Assembly: GCF_000820515.1 (NCBI RefSeq)
Contig: NZ_JXDG01000111.1
Coordinates: 1-41,960, forward strand
Reading direction: 5' to 3'
Length of the DNA stretch: 41,960 nucleotides
Source of the DNA: Pseudomonas batumici
Lineage (GTDB): Bacteria; Pseudomonadota; Gammaproteobacteria; Pseudomonadales; Pseudomonadaceae
Shown in pieces: positions 17,737-26,278 of the stretch; the first letter of the stretch is position 1; each line of letters opens with the position of its first letter. The notes under the pieces are model-generated. The model saw only the letters and a program-made list of their open reading frames with translations, made no database searches and was not told the DNA's origin. The translations under genes and the position numbers were made by a program.

Positions 17737-18030
17737 CTACTCGCGTTCAACACAAACGCGATACCTGATATGCAGATCAAACTCGTCTTCCGGGTTCTCG
17801 TAAGCTTCAAGCTTTTCTAGGAACCCTGTCTGCTCAAGGCTGGCCAGGTCCTCAGGAGTCCATCCAGTAGGGAACTCGCTGGAAAAGTCTTCACCCTGGT
17901 GTTCAACCCAGTGATAAACCCCGAAGGGAAGGTAACCGAGCCACTCTGATTTATAGACAATCTTGTCAGATTCGCTGGCGGTGACCACAGCTTCGATCTT
18001 GCTTTTAATTGTTTTTTGACGCTCATCCAT
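17737..18030 (-). CDS. Small acidic hypothetical protein
   Basis: A 97-aa protein, MDERQKTIKSKIEAVVTAS, with GGAAG upstream of the ATG at 18030. It contains YKSEWLGYLPFGVYHWVEHQGEDF and an acidic C-terminal half. Size, acidity and aromatic content are like those of immunity or stress proteins, but no family is recognised. It lies between the membrane protein and the unknown 438-aa gene, both some 200-300 bases away; the flanking gaps show no gene. Confidence 0.6.
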   Translation of the reverse strand: MDERQKTIKSKIEAVVTASESDKIVYKSEWLGYLPFGVYHWVEHQGEDFSSEFPTGWTPEDLASLEQTGFLEKLEAYENPEDEFDLHIRYRVCVERE

Positions 18031-18332
18031 GGTGCTTCCGATCTCGGTTAATGATTTGCCGGTGGAGCTAGGCGCCACGATATTTATGGCATAGCAGTAT
18101 TGTCTACGCTTGCTTCTGGCCGATTTCTGCCTGTTATGGCAATCGAAATCAGCCCAGGGTTGTCTGTAATCACAGGTGAGTGCGACTCAATGAGCCCGTG
18201 TTGGGTGGTTCATTTTCGAGGCGGGAAGCTATAATCTGTGAGCCTTTCATCCTGGGTTCTCCACTGCAGATATGGACATCAACTCATCGCGCCCAGGATT
18301 TTGATTGCGGGCTTGCGATTTTTCGGGAGTTA

Positions 18333-19649
18333 TTAATCTGTGTCATCGACTGGGTTTCGATCTGGCGCACCGGAACGCATTACAGACGATCTTCGCCCAA
18401 GTATCGCCATGCCCGACGTTAGATAGTTATCTAGGTCACGGGGGGACTGGTCGGTCGAACGCTTGGTTGGTTTTGGCGTGATCTGCTTCACGGCAATATC
18501 GTAATAGTTTTTGTAGGTCGAGGAGTCGTATGGCTTCTCATCAGGCGCAAGCTTTGCCTGCTGCTTCTCCGCTTCTGGAATTAACAAATCCATCGCTTTG
18601 TTGACGGTCAGGGCGCACCCCTTGTCGGTAGGGTTCACCAAGTCCCACATCCATAGCCCATACAACCGGCTCCGGTACTGCTTGGTCTCGCTAACTAGAA
18701 ACGTGCGCTCGTCGTAGTTACGCATGAATAGCGAGTTATCGAACTCCGGGCTACTGACTTTCCCATAGAAACCACAGTTGTCGATGAGTGCATCCTTGAG
18801 CGCAGCGCGGAAATCACGCAACACGACATCAATGTGGGTTGGAGTCACGTCAGTAGGAACCGCCAGAACCAGATGTTTTTTGAGTTCTATTCCATTGATG
18901 CTGACCTGGTGCTGATTGTGGCCGAAAATTCGAACGTTAGAGGTTGGGGAAATCGCCTGGTATGCGTACTCGCACACAATACCGGCCATCTCCTCGTCAC
19001 ATTCAGCTTCCTTAGTGTGTAGCCAGTAGTGGTCGCGACCCAGTCGCTCAGCCCAAGGGAACACTGAATGCAGACCGAATTTTGATGCTAAATAGTGAAC
19101 CAACATGGTCTTGCCACTCACCCTGGTGCTCAGCGCGAAAGGGTCGTAATAATCAAAAAAGTTGAACTCGCCCTGGAGCTTACTCACGACGTTGCACCCG
19201 TTAGATATGATTTCACTGAGTGAGGCGAGTTGTTCATCAGAAAGGTAACGCAAAACTGGGTAGATGAACCGATCTGGAGCTGGTTCGATCTCACACTCAA
19301 GCAGCTCGCGGAACTCGGCCTTTTTTCCCGCGAGCAACAACGCGTGGGCTCGGCGAGAATCCAGCAGGCGCATGCAGCGGGCAGTAGCTGTGATCCTTTG
19401 CCCTATGTGAGGGCGGTGCTTACCGGTAGTGAGTGGTGTGTCGGCAAGCACCGTCTCGATCTGCGTGCGGATGTTTCGTAATGCAAGAAAGGCCTCGGGA
19501 TAATGGAGGGAAAAGCGCCTAACGCAGTACTGATGCGCTAAAATCTGACCGAACTTCTGGATCTGTTGAAATTCAATCAGCTGCTCTTGCGGTAGCACAC
19601 GCGTTTGATTGGGCACCGCATGATGAATCACGCCTGAAATAGGGCTCAT
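18333..19649 (-). CDS. Hypothetical protein, 438 aa
   Basis: The start is set at ATG 19649 (MSPISGVIHH): it has a GGAAG site, and a good promoter overlaps the longer in-frame start at 19682. The protein is soluble and mainly helical. It has an internal segment rich in aromatic and His residues (SVFPWAERLGRDHYWLHTKE) and another with YDERTFLVSETKQYRSRLYGLWMWDL, followed by a helical VNKAMDLLIPEAEKQQ tail. The Arg-Leu-x-Gly-Leu-Trp-x-Trp-Asp type stretch occurs in several uncharacterised island proteins, but I cannot assign a family. It has its own promoter with an adjacent palindrome. Confidence 0.7.
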   Translation of the reverse strand: MSPISGVIHHAVPNQTRVLPQEQLIEFQQIQKFGQILAHQYCVRRFSLHYPEAFLALRNIRTQIETVLADTPLTTGKHRPHIGQRITATARCMRLLDSRRAHALLLAGKKAEFRELLECEIEPAPDRFIYPVLRYLSDEQLASLSEIISNGCNVVSKLQGEFNFFDYYDPFALSTRVSGKTMLVHYLASKFGLHSVFPWAERLGRDHYWLHTKEAECDEEMAGIVCEYAYQAISPTSNVRIFGHNQHQVSINGIELKKHLVLAVPTDVTPTHIDVVLRDFRAALKDALIDNCGFYGKVSSPEFDNSLFMRNYDERTFLVSETKQYRSRLYGLWMWDLVNPTDKGCALTVNKAMDLLIPEAEKQQAKLAPDEKPYDSSTYKNYYDIAVKQITPKPTKRSTDQSPRDLDNYLTSGMAILGRRSSVMRSGAPDRNPVDDTD

Positions 19650-19672
19650 AGCTTCCGTATTGCTCCGTTGTG

Positions 19673-19701
19673 CTATAAACATGAATTTAATAAAAAGTCA
19701 A
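19673..19701 (-). promoter_or_regulatory. Sigma-70-type promoter for the 438-aa gene
   Basis: Minus strand TTGACT (19701-19696), 17-bp spacer, TTATAG (19678-19673). The expected transcript start is about 17-20 bases before ATG 19649, consistent with the GGAAG site. The -35 box differs from consensus at one position and the spacer is optimal. Confidence 0.6.
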
Positions 19702-19713
19702 CATCTGGGTCGA

Positions 19714-19735
19714 TGCATGCATTCAGATGCATGCA
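19714..19735. promoter_or_regulatory. 9-bp perfect inverted repeat, probable operator
   Basis: TGCATGCAT (19714-19722) and ATGCATGCA (19727-19735) are separated by TCAG. Each arm is itself a near-palindrome. It lies 13 bp upstream of the -35 box on the minus strand and 70 bp before the divergent small gene, so a regulator bound here could act on both. Confidence 0.55.
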
Positions 19736-19806
19736 GGAGGCGTCTGGTTGGTTAGCCTGTGCCCTGAGATCGATCAATGGTGATCGACTCTTCAGGAAGA
19801 CACCAC

Positions 19807-20037
19807 ATGTCATTACGAACAATCGGCGATGTAATATCCAACCCTTTTGGAACAGCACGGCTTCTCGAGGCCCACAGCACCCTCAAACGAACACAAGCCG
19901 CCAACATGAGTTACGAACAGATCTGCATCGTGTTCCCCGATGCTGCGAAGTACAGCTCAGCGCAACTAGAGGGCTTCATAATGATCGGTACCGACCTGGG
20001 TCGAAGGGCGTGCACGCTTCGATGGGAGCATGTTTAA
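19807..20037 (+). CDS. Small hypothetical protein
   Basis: A 76-aa protein MSLRTIGDVISNPFGTARLL with GGAAG upstream of the ATG. Short helical composition, no membrane segment, no recognised domain. It is divergent from the 438-aa gene and shares the intervening palindrome. The stretch 20038-20459 after it has hairpins but no convincing gene. Confidence 0.5.
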   Translation: MSLRTIGDVISNPFGTARLLEAHSTLKRTQAANMSYEQICIVFPDAAKYSSAQLEGFIMIGTDLGRRACTLRWEHV

Positions 20038-20087
20038 GCAGAGCGGGGAAGGCGTGCCAGCACCGTCTCCAGCGTGAGGCTGGGGTA

Positions 20088-20116
20088 GCTCGGGTATTCC
20101 TGGTGACTACCCGAGC
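20088..20116 (+). terminator. 9-bp perfect inverted repeat after the small gene
   Basis: GCTCGGGTA (20088-20096) and TACCCGAGC (20108-20116), 11-nt loop, 50 bases after the stop of the small gene. GC-rich stem but no T-run, so a factor-assisted terminator or a transcript-end structure. Confidence 0.4.
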
Positions 20117-20459
20117 ACCGACAAGGTATTTGTCCGAGACTCGGCTTTCTGCAGACCACGACCAGCAGAAAACGGCCAGCACCGAGCTTTATCGCTAGCG
20201 CCTCTAGAACTGGTGCCCACTTGAATTTGAGTGCACACCATGTCTTGGTTTTTCAGGGCTGGGTAGATGACTTTCCGGGACTGAACCCCCAGCAATCATC
20301 GTGAGCCCTACTCCCAGATTGAAGCACCTGAGCGCATCGGCTGCTATAGGTGACTTGCAATCAGCAGGTTTAGAGGAGTAGTTCGATGGCGGCTCCGAGA
20401 GGGTTTGCTGCCAGCCAAAGGCAGGTATTGCCGTAAAAACAAAGTCACCCAATATTCCT

Positions 20460-20900
20460 ATGTTTAGGACAGAATGGGAGCTTCCCCTAGACTCCTCGGC
20501 CCCTCCCACCATGGATGACCCTCGTTTCACTCCGGAGCAGGTGGCTTTGCGATCTGGTATTGCTCAGACAGATAAGCAGGTGAGGCAATGGCTCGCGGGC
20601 CTTCCAATCGCTGAGAAAGTCGATTTTCTTAAGCGGCTGTGGCCACTGAACTATCGGTACTCACTCAAACTGCTCCAAGTGGCACAGCTACCCAAGCAAG
20701 AAAACGAGAACATCTTCAGGCACTGGTTGCTTACTGGCCATCACAATACGGCGCAGGAGCTCATCAAGCGATTGTCGCCGGTTCTGGGGGAAAGAAAGTT
20801 CTGGCAGATCGCTTCGCAAGAGAAGCTGTCACCCTCCATGCGAGAATTCATGAACTACCACAGCCATGGATGCCTGGATTCGCAAGCCGACGAAAAATAA
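20460..20900 (+). CDS. Hypothetical protein
   Basis: A 146-aa (or 129-aa from ATG 20511) soluble, helical protein with many Gln/Lys/Leu: PEQVALRSGIAQTDKQVRQWL, EKVDFLKRLWPLNYRYSLKLL, HWLLTGHHNTAQELIKRLSPVL. Neither start has a good ribosome site. A GAGGAG site at about 20372-20381 serves only a 16-codon frame (20386-20436), which might be a leader peptide. No family recognised. Confidence 0.6.
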   Translation: MFRTEWELPLDSSAPPTMDDPRFTPEQVALRSGIAQTDKQVRQWLAGLPIAEKVDFLKRLWPLNYRYSLKLLQVAQLPKQENENIFRHWLLTGHHNTAQELIKRLSPVLGERKFWQIASQEKLSPSMREFMNYHSHGCLDSQADEK

Positions 20901-21007
20901 ACCGTCTTCTTTCCAACAGATGCGTTTTCGGCGCATCCAACCGCCAGGTCTCGGGCGTCACCTCAGCTGGGGAGGGGGCAGCCTGAGGGGTGGTGGCAGG
21001 TCCCCCA

Positions 21008-21697
21008 TCACCCTATGGGCAATATCAGCTCCGCCCCTTGATTCTTGACGTTCCCCACGGCTGTGCCGACGGGGTACCACTCGAAGGCATCGACCGGCAG
21101 GCACAGGTTCTTCGCGATTTCTTCTGCGCGTGCAGGCGAGAGTTCGGGGTCGATCCATTCCCGGGCATGCTCTGGCGCAAGCACCAACGGTCGCCGGTCG
21201 TGGATGTCGACCATGCCCTGGTCGCTGGCGGCGGTGATGATGACGAAGCCATCACCCTCATGTGGCTCAAGCCCGGGGTGAACTTGGGCAAGCGCGGCAA
21301 AGAACATCGGTGCCAGGCTCTTCAACCGAATGAAGTACGGCTGCTTCTTCTTCGGGTCATTGGGATCTTTCACCCACTCGTACCAACCGTCGGCCACGAC
21401 CAGTGCTCGCCCAGTTGGCCAGAGCTGTTTGAAGAATTTCCCAGTGGTGACAGTTTCGACCCGCGCGTTGATCGGATCAGGTCGTTTGCCCTTGGCCCAG
21501 AAGGGCGCCCAGCCCCAGTGCACGGGATCGATCCGTAGGCCTTCCTCAACGCTGTGCAGGATCAACACCCGAGTGCTGGGGGCAATGTTGTAGCGGGCGA
21601 TGGGCTCATTGTCGTAGCCGCTGATGACGTCTTGCTCGGCCTCAAGTTCACGCAGGTAATCCTCCATACCCTGGTACTGCGCAAATCGTCCGCACAT
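21008..21697 (-). CDS. SRAP domain protein (SOS response-associated peptidase, YedK/HMCES family)
   Basis: A 229-aa protein that should form a thiazolidine crosslink with abasic sites in single-stranded DNA and thereby protect them. The ATG at 21697 places the catalytic Cys at position 2 (MCGRFAQY), as required after Met removal. The other active-site elements are present: PINARVET (Asn), ALVVADGWYEW (Glu) and MVDIHDRRPLVL (His). GGAGG lies upstream. It is transcribed divergently from umuD, and a LexA box lies between them, so it is probably SOS-induced with the polymerase genes. Length is normal for the family. Confidence 0.93.
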   Translation of the reverse strand: MCGRFAQYQGMEDYLRELEAEQDVISGYDNEPIARYNIAPSTRVLILHSVEEGLRIDPVHWGWAPFWAKGKRPDPINARVETVTTGKFFKQLWPTGRALVVADGWYEWVKDPNDPKKKQPYFIRLKSLAPMFFAALAQVHPGLEPHEGDGFVIITAASDQGMVDIHDRRPLVLAPEHAREWIDPELSPARAEEIAKNLCLPVDAFEWYPVGTAVGNVKNQGAELILPIG

Positions 21698-21763
21698 GCT
21701 GAGCACCTCCGCTTGTCGCCATCCCCCTCAATGGAATTGACCGCAAGGCTCCTACAACGTTAA

Positions 21764-21779
21764 CTGTATATTCGTACAG
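21764..21779. promoter_or_regulatory. LexA box (SOS operator)
   Basis: CTGTATATTCGTACAG is an exact CTG-N10-CAG with the TATA-rich core of the gamma-proteobacterial LexA consensus. It lies 21 bp before the umuD ATG and 66 bp before the divergent SRAP start. Both are DNA-damage genes, which supports the call. Confidence 0.9.
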
Positions 21780-21800
21780 TTATCTCGGAAGTCGTGCGTC

Positions 21801-22229
21801 ATGAGCTTTACCATTTTAGGCCCTCTCGCAGAAGGCGGCGCCGAGCTGCCCCTCTGTTCCTTCAAAGTGCCGGCGGGTTTCCCGTCGCCGGCGGCGGATC
21901 ACATCGAACAACAGATCTCACTGGATGAGCTTTTGAACATACGAGCGCCCCATGTGTACCTTGTGTCGATTGAAGGGGACAGCATGCAAGGCGCTGGCAT
22001 CTTCGATGGCGACCTGGCTGTGGTGGACCGCTCTCTGGAACCGCTGCACGGACATATCGTCGTTGCACTGCTGAACAACGAACCGGTCTGCAAGCGGCTG
22101 TGCAAGCAAGGGCCAGAGGTGATCTTGAAGTCAGAGAACCCCAGGTACCCGTCCCGTTACGTCATGGAAGGCGATGAACTGTCGATCTGGGGGGTAATTA
22201 CCTTCAGTGTGCGCAGCCATGGCCATTAA
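21801..22229 (+). CDS. umuD: UmuD/RulA-type S24 peptidase, polymerase V subunit
   Basis: A 142-aa LexA-superfamily protein. It has an Ala25-Gly26 self-cleavage site in KVPAGFPSP, the catalytic Ser61 in IEGDSMQGAG, and Lys98 in EPVCKRLC. There is no DNA-binding domain, so it is UmuD and not LexA. RecA-stimulated self-cleavage yields UmuD', which assembles with UmuC to form translesion polymerase V. The gene overlaps umuC by 11 bases, so the subunits are made in coupled fashion. Plasmid- and ICE-borne rulAB operons of Pseudomonas have this layout. Confidence 0.95.
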   Translation: MSFTILGPLAEGGAELPLCSFKVPAGFPSPAADHIEQQISLDELLNIRAPHVYLVSIEGDSMQGAGIFDGDLAVVDRSLEPLHGHIVVALLNNEPVCKRLCKQGPEVILKSENPRYPSRYVMEGDELSIWGVITFSVRSHGH

Positions 22230-23505
22230 GCCACCTGAACTGGTCTTTGCGCTGATCGACTGCAACAGCTTCTATGCCAGCTGTGAACGGGTGTTCCGGC
22301 CGGACCTCGCCCATACACCCATCGTCGTGCTGAGCAACAACGATGGTTGTGTGGTTGCCCGCTCTGCGGATGCCAAGCCGCACATCAAGATGGGCGAGCC
22401 GTATTTCCAGATCCGGGACAAGCTCCGTCAGCACGGCATCGTACCGTTCTCTTCGAACTATGCGCTGTACGGGGACATGAGCCAGCGGGTGATGACCGTG
22501 ATCGAGTCCATGGTGCCGGCGTTGGAGGTCTACAGCATCGATGAGGCGTTTGCCGAACTCACCGGCATGACCGAGGACCTTGAGCACTTGGGGCGTCGTA
22601 TACGCGCCCAGGTACTCAGGAGTACTGGTATTCCGGTAGGGGTAGGCATTGCCGGTACCAAGACCCTCAGCAAGCTGGCCAACCATGGCGCGAAGAAGTG
22701 GCAGGCGCAATTGGGTGGTGTCCTGGATGTCCGGGCACCGAACCGTCGGGAGAGGTTGCTCAAAGCCTGCGATGTATCAGATGTCTGGGGCATCGGGCGG
22801 AAGATGACTGCACACCTGGCCGGGATGGACATCAGGACCGCCTGGCAGCTCTCACAGGCCGATCCTTGGATGCTGCGTAAGAACTTCAGCGTGGTGGTCG
22901 AGAAGACTGCCCGTGAGCTGGCAGGGACGCCATGCCTGGAACTGGATGAACCTGATGCACCCAAGCAAGAGATCTGCTGCAGCCGGATGTTCGGCCAGCG
23001 GCTGAAGACATTGCCACCGATCAAAGAGGCAGTGGCCACTTACATGATGCGGGCCTCGGAAAAGCTCAGGGCCCAGCAGTCCCTGTGCAAGAAGATCCGG
23101 ATCAGCATCCGGACAGGGATGTTCAACCCAGAAGAGGCCAAGTATGCCAATGGGGTGGTGATCGATCTGCCGTACCCCACAGACGACGTGCGCCTGCTGA
23201 CGAGAATGGCGGTGGATGCCCTCGACCAGCTCTTTCGGCCCGGCTTCAGATACAGCAAAGCCGAGGTCCTACTGCTCAATCTCTGCCAGCGAGGCGAGTA
23301 CACCGATGACCTGTTCGCCGCCTCTCAACCCGCCAACACCACGAAGGTAATGACCGTCCTGGACCAGATTAACGGCCGATGGGGCAGGGGAACGCTGCGT
23401 GCAGCCAGCGTCCCGCTGAACCCCGAGTGGGGCATGCGCCGGGAGATGATGAGTCGCAGCTTCACCACCCGGCTGGATCAGTTGTGGAAGGTGTCGTGTT
23501 GCTGA
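22219..23505 (+). CDS. umuC: UmuC/RulB-type Y-family DNA polymerase (polymerase V catalytic subunit)
   Basis: A 428-aa error-prone polymerase. The palm has FALIDCNSFYASCERVFRPDL (first catalytic Asp) and YSIDEAFAEL (catalytic Asp-Glu, about residue 105). The thumb has GVGIAGTKTLSKLANHGAKK, and the little-finger domain and DUF4113-type C-terminal part (WGRGTLRAASVPLNPEWGMRREMMS) are complete. ATG 22219 is chosen inside the umuD end; the frame opens 12 bases earlier at an ATG without a better site. In other Pseudomonas islands rulB is a frequent target of insertions, but here it is intact. Confidence 0.95.
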   Translation: MAIKPPELVFALIDCNSFYASCERVFRPDLAHTPIVVLSNNDGCVVARSADAKPHIKMGEPYFQIRDKLRQHGIVPFSSNYALYGDMSQRVMTVIESMVPALEVYSIDEAFAELTGMTEDLEHLGRRIRAQVLRSTGIPVGVGIAGTKTLSKLANHGAKKWQAQLGGVLDVRAPNRRERLLKACDVSDVWGIGRKMTAHLAGMDIRTAWQLSQADPWMLRKNFSVVVEKTARELAGTPCLELDEPDAPKQEICCSRMFGQRLKTLPPIKEAVATYMMRASEKLRAQQSLCKKIRISIRTGMFNPEEAKYANGVVIDLPYPTDDVRLLTRMAVDALDQLFRPGFRYSKAEVLLLNLCQRGEYTDDLFAASQPANTTKVMTVLDQINGRWGRGTLRAASVPLNPEWGMRREMMSRSFTTRLDQLWKVSCC

Positions 23506-23660
23506 GTGCTGGGCTCACTTGAGTCGTGTTATCAGAAAATTAGATAGTGCGGGTTGTGGGGGCGAAGGTATATGGTGTGCGCTAAAGTAATTGATGTTGA
23601 AAGGATGCATGAGTTAATCTCCAACTCCCCCGTTTTTATATGTCAGATTGAGGAGTGAGT

Positions 23661-24107
23661 ATGTGGCTTTTTAAGGAAAAAGGTCGAGCGGCTTATCTTG
23701 AGTTTTTGAGAAATCTAACTTCGCAGATTTTGCTGTTTGCGTTTATTGTTATTATTGGTAGCAGGATTGATAAGAATCCGGTTCAGTCGACCTATTGGTT
23801 TGTCAATATGTCTATGCTGGTCTGCTTTGGTTTCATGTGGTTCCTCGCATTTGCTGCAAATGGTACTTTGCTATATGACAAAGCCTTGGCCTCTCGCCCA
23901 GATGTTGAAGTACATAAAGACTCTTTGAAGGCTCAAGGTGTTAATGGGGGCAAGCTAGCAATGCAGTCCTTTCTTTTTACCTGTAGGACTCACCCTTTGC
24001 TTGTTTTTGAAGTCTTCATTATAATTTTTGTAATCTATGCTAGCACTATTCTTGGGATGATGTCTGGTGTGATCACGGCTGCGGGATTTCTAAAAAATAT
24101 AAGCTGA
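23661..24107 (+). CDS. Small inner-membrane protein
   Basis: A 148-aa protein with GAGGAG just before the ATG. Three hydrophobic segments are visible: LLFAFIVIIGSRI (about 18-32), FVNMSMLVCFGFMWFLAFAANG (about 48-70), and VFEVFIIIFVIYASTILGMMSGVITAAGF at the C-terminus (about 115-145). The gene is clearly AT-rich compared with umuC, suggesting separate acquisition. A terminator follows. No family recognised. Confidence 0.65.
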   Translation: MWLFKEKGRAAYLEFLRNLTSQILLFAFIVIIGSRIDKNPVQSTYWFVNMSMLVCFGFMWFLAFAANGTLLYDKALASRPDVEVHKDSLKAQGVNGGKLAMQSFLFTCRTHPLLVFEVFIIIFVIYASTILGMMSGVITAAGFLKNIS

Positions 24108-24493
24108 CACGACCAAATACCTGCAACCGAGCGATGTCTGTCATTACCCGGTTGTTTTTTACAGTCTGATGAGGGGCGGGTGCCTGGTCCTGAACTAACG
24201 AAGAGATGTTCTGATCCGAAGGTTGTGCCACGGGGAGTTGTCTGGGTTCCTTCGTCTCTCAGCCGGGCCCGCACCCTGGCGGTTTCTTTCACCGCTTCTA
24301 AATCGCAGTCCAGAGGGATGTAGACCTGGTCCCACAGCTCAAACACACGGTACTGAACACTGTAGCCATTGGATCGTAGAAACTCCCCAAACTGCTGATC
24401 CGTGGGGCGTGAGAAGTCGGAGCACCAATATGGCAATTTTCCGGCAAAGTAGCTTTTGGCGATCATTAAGTGCTGACGGAAATTCTCATTCAT
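24035..24493 (-). CDS. Hypothetical protein, convergent
   Basis: A 152-aa frame, MNENFRQHLMIAKSYFAGKL, with CAGGAT upstream of ATG 24493. The first 90 residues look coding (QQFGEFLRSNGYSVQYRVFE, then WDQVYIPLDCDLEAV). The last 60 are of odd composition, run through the neighbour's terminator and overlap its 3' end, so the true protein may be shorter because of a 3' frameshift. No family recognised. Confidence 0.45.
   Translation of the reverse strand: MNENFRQHLMIAKSYFAGKLPYWCSDFSRPTDQQFGEFLRSNGYSVQYRVFELWDQVYIPLDCDLEAVKETARVRARLRDEGTQTTPRGTTFGSEHLFVSSGPGTRPSSDCKKQPGNDRHRSVAGIWSCQLIFFRNPAAVITPDIIPRIVLA
24123..24160 (+). terminator. Intrinsic terminator after the membrane protein
   Basis: CAACCG (24124-24129) pairs with CGGTTG (24149-24154) and is followed by TTTTTT. 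It lies 16 bases after the stop of the plus-strand membrane gene. Longish loop, but the T-run is clear. Confidence 0.6.
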
Positions 24494-24662
24494 ACCTGTG
24501 TATCCTGAGTGTGGTGCTGGCGAGATACTCTGCAGTGACAAGGGGCACTGCAAAAAAATGTATAGCCCCATCGAGTGTTAGGGCTACGTTTGTGAATGAG
24601 CTTCATAGCCGGATGGCGATTGTTGTCTTGGTGCCGACTTCGGCTGGCTGAAGCGCCACTGA

Positions 24663-25130
24663 TCAACTAGCGAGAGCTTGCTGAACGTCAGATATTGATC
24701 CAACCCAGTGCCGTCCATCTTCGTACGAGGTAAAGCCCATCCGTAGTCCAAACGCGGCAGCATTTTTGTTGGCGCATTCGATGGCAAGGAATTTGTAACC
24801 AAATTCTGGTGCAAGCGTCACGAGCATTTCAAGCAAATCCCGTCCATGTCCTATCCGTTGCTCTTTGAACATTAGTCGCGCTAGCGTTATGCACTCCCTA
24901 GGCCAAAAGTCATTAGGGCGTCCGAAAGCTCGGAGGTAGAGATCGTACTTTTTTGTACGAGCTGAAATAGTGGCAAAGGACCGGGTTAGTTTTTGGTTAA
25001 CATACCGAGGCTTGTAGGCGAAGCGCTCGATAAGAAAACTGGCAAGGTAGGGCTTCAAAGCTTCACAGCTTTGTTCGGCATAGTCACTCCATTCATCGTC
25101 GCTAGCACCGAGCTTAGGAACTGTCAGCAT
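24663..25130 (-). CDS. GNAT-like N-acetyltransferase
   Basis: A 155-aa protein starting at ATG 25130 (MLTVPKLGAS). The segment EQRIGHGRDLLEMLVTLA carries the R-x-G-x-G-R acetyl-CoA pyrophosphate loop (motif A), followed by a helix. LAIECANKNAAAFGLRMGF is the characteristic motif B (N...A..Y/F...GF). The N-terminal half is less typical. Substrate unknown; small-molecule or protein/tRNA acetylation are possible. GNAT proteins in islands are sometimes toxins, but no DUF1778-type antitoxin neighbour is seen. Confidence 0.65.
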   Translation of the reverse strand: MLTVPKLGASDDEWSDYAEQSCEALKPYLASFLIERFAYKPRYVNQKLTRSFATISARTKKYDLYLRAFGRPNDFWPRECITLARLMFKEQRIGHGRDLLEMLVTLAPEFGYKFLAIECANKNAAAFGLRMGFTSYEDGRHWVGSISDVQQALAS

Positions 25131-25205
25131 CGCCTTGGTCTTCCTTATTGTCTGAAACACGGAGTATAGACATCAATCTGGCTCTTGCTTTTGCAGACAC
25201 TGCAG

Positions 25206-25298
25206 TTGAGAATCGAGAAAGCTAGGTACGACGCGTTTCTCGACCGATGGGAACAGGGCTTGTTTGATGAGCAGTGCCTGGAGATAGGCGTTCTATAA
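25206..25298 (+). other. Possible decayed gene in the 25131-25509 gap
   Basis: A frame reads LRIEKARYDAFLDRWEQGLF and then DEQCLEIGVL before TAA. The amino-acid order looks genuine but there is no ATG and no ribosome site, so it is probably the remnant of a longer gene. The rest of this 380-bp stretch shows nothing I can call. Confidence 0.3.
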
Positions 25299-25509
25299 CC
25301 TGTTCGTCTACACCGATTCACTAACTAGACCGTTCTCCAGGGACTGTATGAGGCCGATAGCGAAAAGACCCGCGCCGTGATTTTCCGTTTTTTCGGATCA
25401 GGTAACTTTCGATACTCGCTGCCGGCTCGACACATGAGTGATCATCGGGTGGGAAGAAAATGCCCCGGTGCTGCTGCATGTCTTCTCACCAACAGGCTCC
25501 TGCAGTGCA

Positions 25510-25836
25510 ATGACGACACATTCCCAAAGAATTGAAGCCATGACTCGCCAGCTTGGTCATCGCATCTGTGATCGATGCGGAGACACGATCACCAATTACT
25601 GCCCCACCGTCGAAACACTGTCGGCTATCGGTGCACTTCACGAGCCGGGCGAACAGGCTGTGTTCGACGAGATAGTCAGGCGTGAGGGTATCGACCCAGC
25701 CATCGTTCGGGAGTACTTCCAGCACCGGATGATTCCGCTCTGCAAGCAGAAAGTCGCCCATTGCCCATTCTGCGGCGGACAGCTGAGAACCTGGAAAGCT
25801 CGACAGTGCATGCACTGCTTTAAGGATTGGCATTGA
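25510..25836 (+). CDS. Zinc-ribbon hypothetical protein
   Basis: A 108-aa protein with two or three metal-binding pairs: CDRCGDTITNYC near the N-terminus, and CPFCGGQLRTWKARQCMHC at the C-terminus (CxxC...CxxC), a classic zinc ribbon. The start could also be ATG 25540. The middle (EIVRREGIDPAIVREYFQHR) is helical. Such small proteins are common in Pseudomonas islands and are of unknown function; nucleic-acid or protein binding is likely. Confidence 0.6.
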   Translation: MTTHSQRIEAMTRQLGHRICDRCGDTITNYCPTVETLSAIGALHEPGEQAVFDEIVRREGIDPAIVREYFQHRMIPLCKQKVAHCPFCGGQLRTWKARQCMHCFKDWH

Positions 25837-25921
25837 TAGTCAGTGTTGCCGAGCAACCGAAGACCAGAAGCGCGATCAACAAAACGGGAAGCCAGGCTTC
25901 CCGTTCATCTGCAGGGCGCTG

Positions 25922-26269
25922 TCAGCCGCTGACGCTGACTGCTTGCTCATTCAGCACCGAATCCATCTTCAGCTGGGCCAGCTCAATCAGATGCACCACA
26001 CCCATGGCTACCTTGCGGTTCGAACCGGTTTGGTTGTCGGCGTGTTCATAGGCCGTGGCCGCTGCGGATTGCAGAATCGAGTAGACGTTGGCCAGGGCGT
26101 CCTCGTGATGCCTGGGTTCATTCAGATGATCATGCAACACGGTGACAGGGGCAGGTTTTGAACCGGCGTCCGGACCGAGGTTGTAGTGAGACAAAGCCCG
26201 GTCGGCGATACGAGGGTCGATGGTTTCAACGTTGGGTATTACAGGAGGGTTGGGGGTGACCTTGAACAT
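25922..26269 (-). CDS. DUF6124 family protein
   Basis: A 115-aa protein, MFKVTPNPPVIPNVETIDPR, then ADRALSHYNLG. The MFKxTPNPP start, the DRALDHYL-like segment, and the C-terminal pattern of small residues and Leu (DALANVYSILQSAAATAYEH, then VVHLIELAQLKMDSVL) match DUF6124, a family found almost only in Pseudomonas and often in several copies per genome. Function unknown. The transcript has a long structured leader whose folding could control translation. A truncated second copy of the gene lies at 29035-29124. Confidence 0.85.
   Translation of the reverse strand: MFKVTPNPPVIPNVETIDPRIADRALSHYNLGPDAGSKPAPVTVLHDHLNEPRHHEDALANVYSILQSAAATAYEHADNQTGSNRKVAMGVVHLIELAQLKMDSVLNEQAVSVSG
26181..26216. 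repeat. 36-bp direct repeat, copy 1
   Basis: Identical to 29035-29070 and continuing at 16 of the next 20 bases. It lies inside the DUF6124 gene; the second copy lies in the DUF6124 fragment, 2854 bp away in the same orientation. Confidence 0.95.
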
Positions 26270-26278
26270 GGCGAAATC

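Noticed and set aside
20386..20436. 16-codon frame with a GAGGAG site before the 146-aa gene
   Set aside because: Could be a leader peptide, but too short to support and without an attenuator-like hairpin or regulatory codons.
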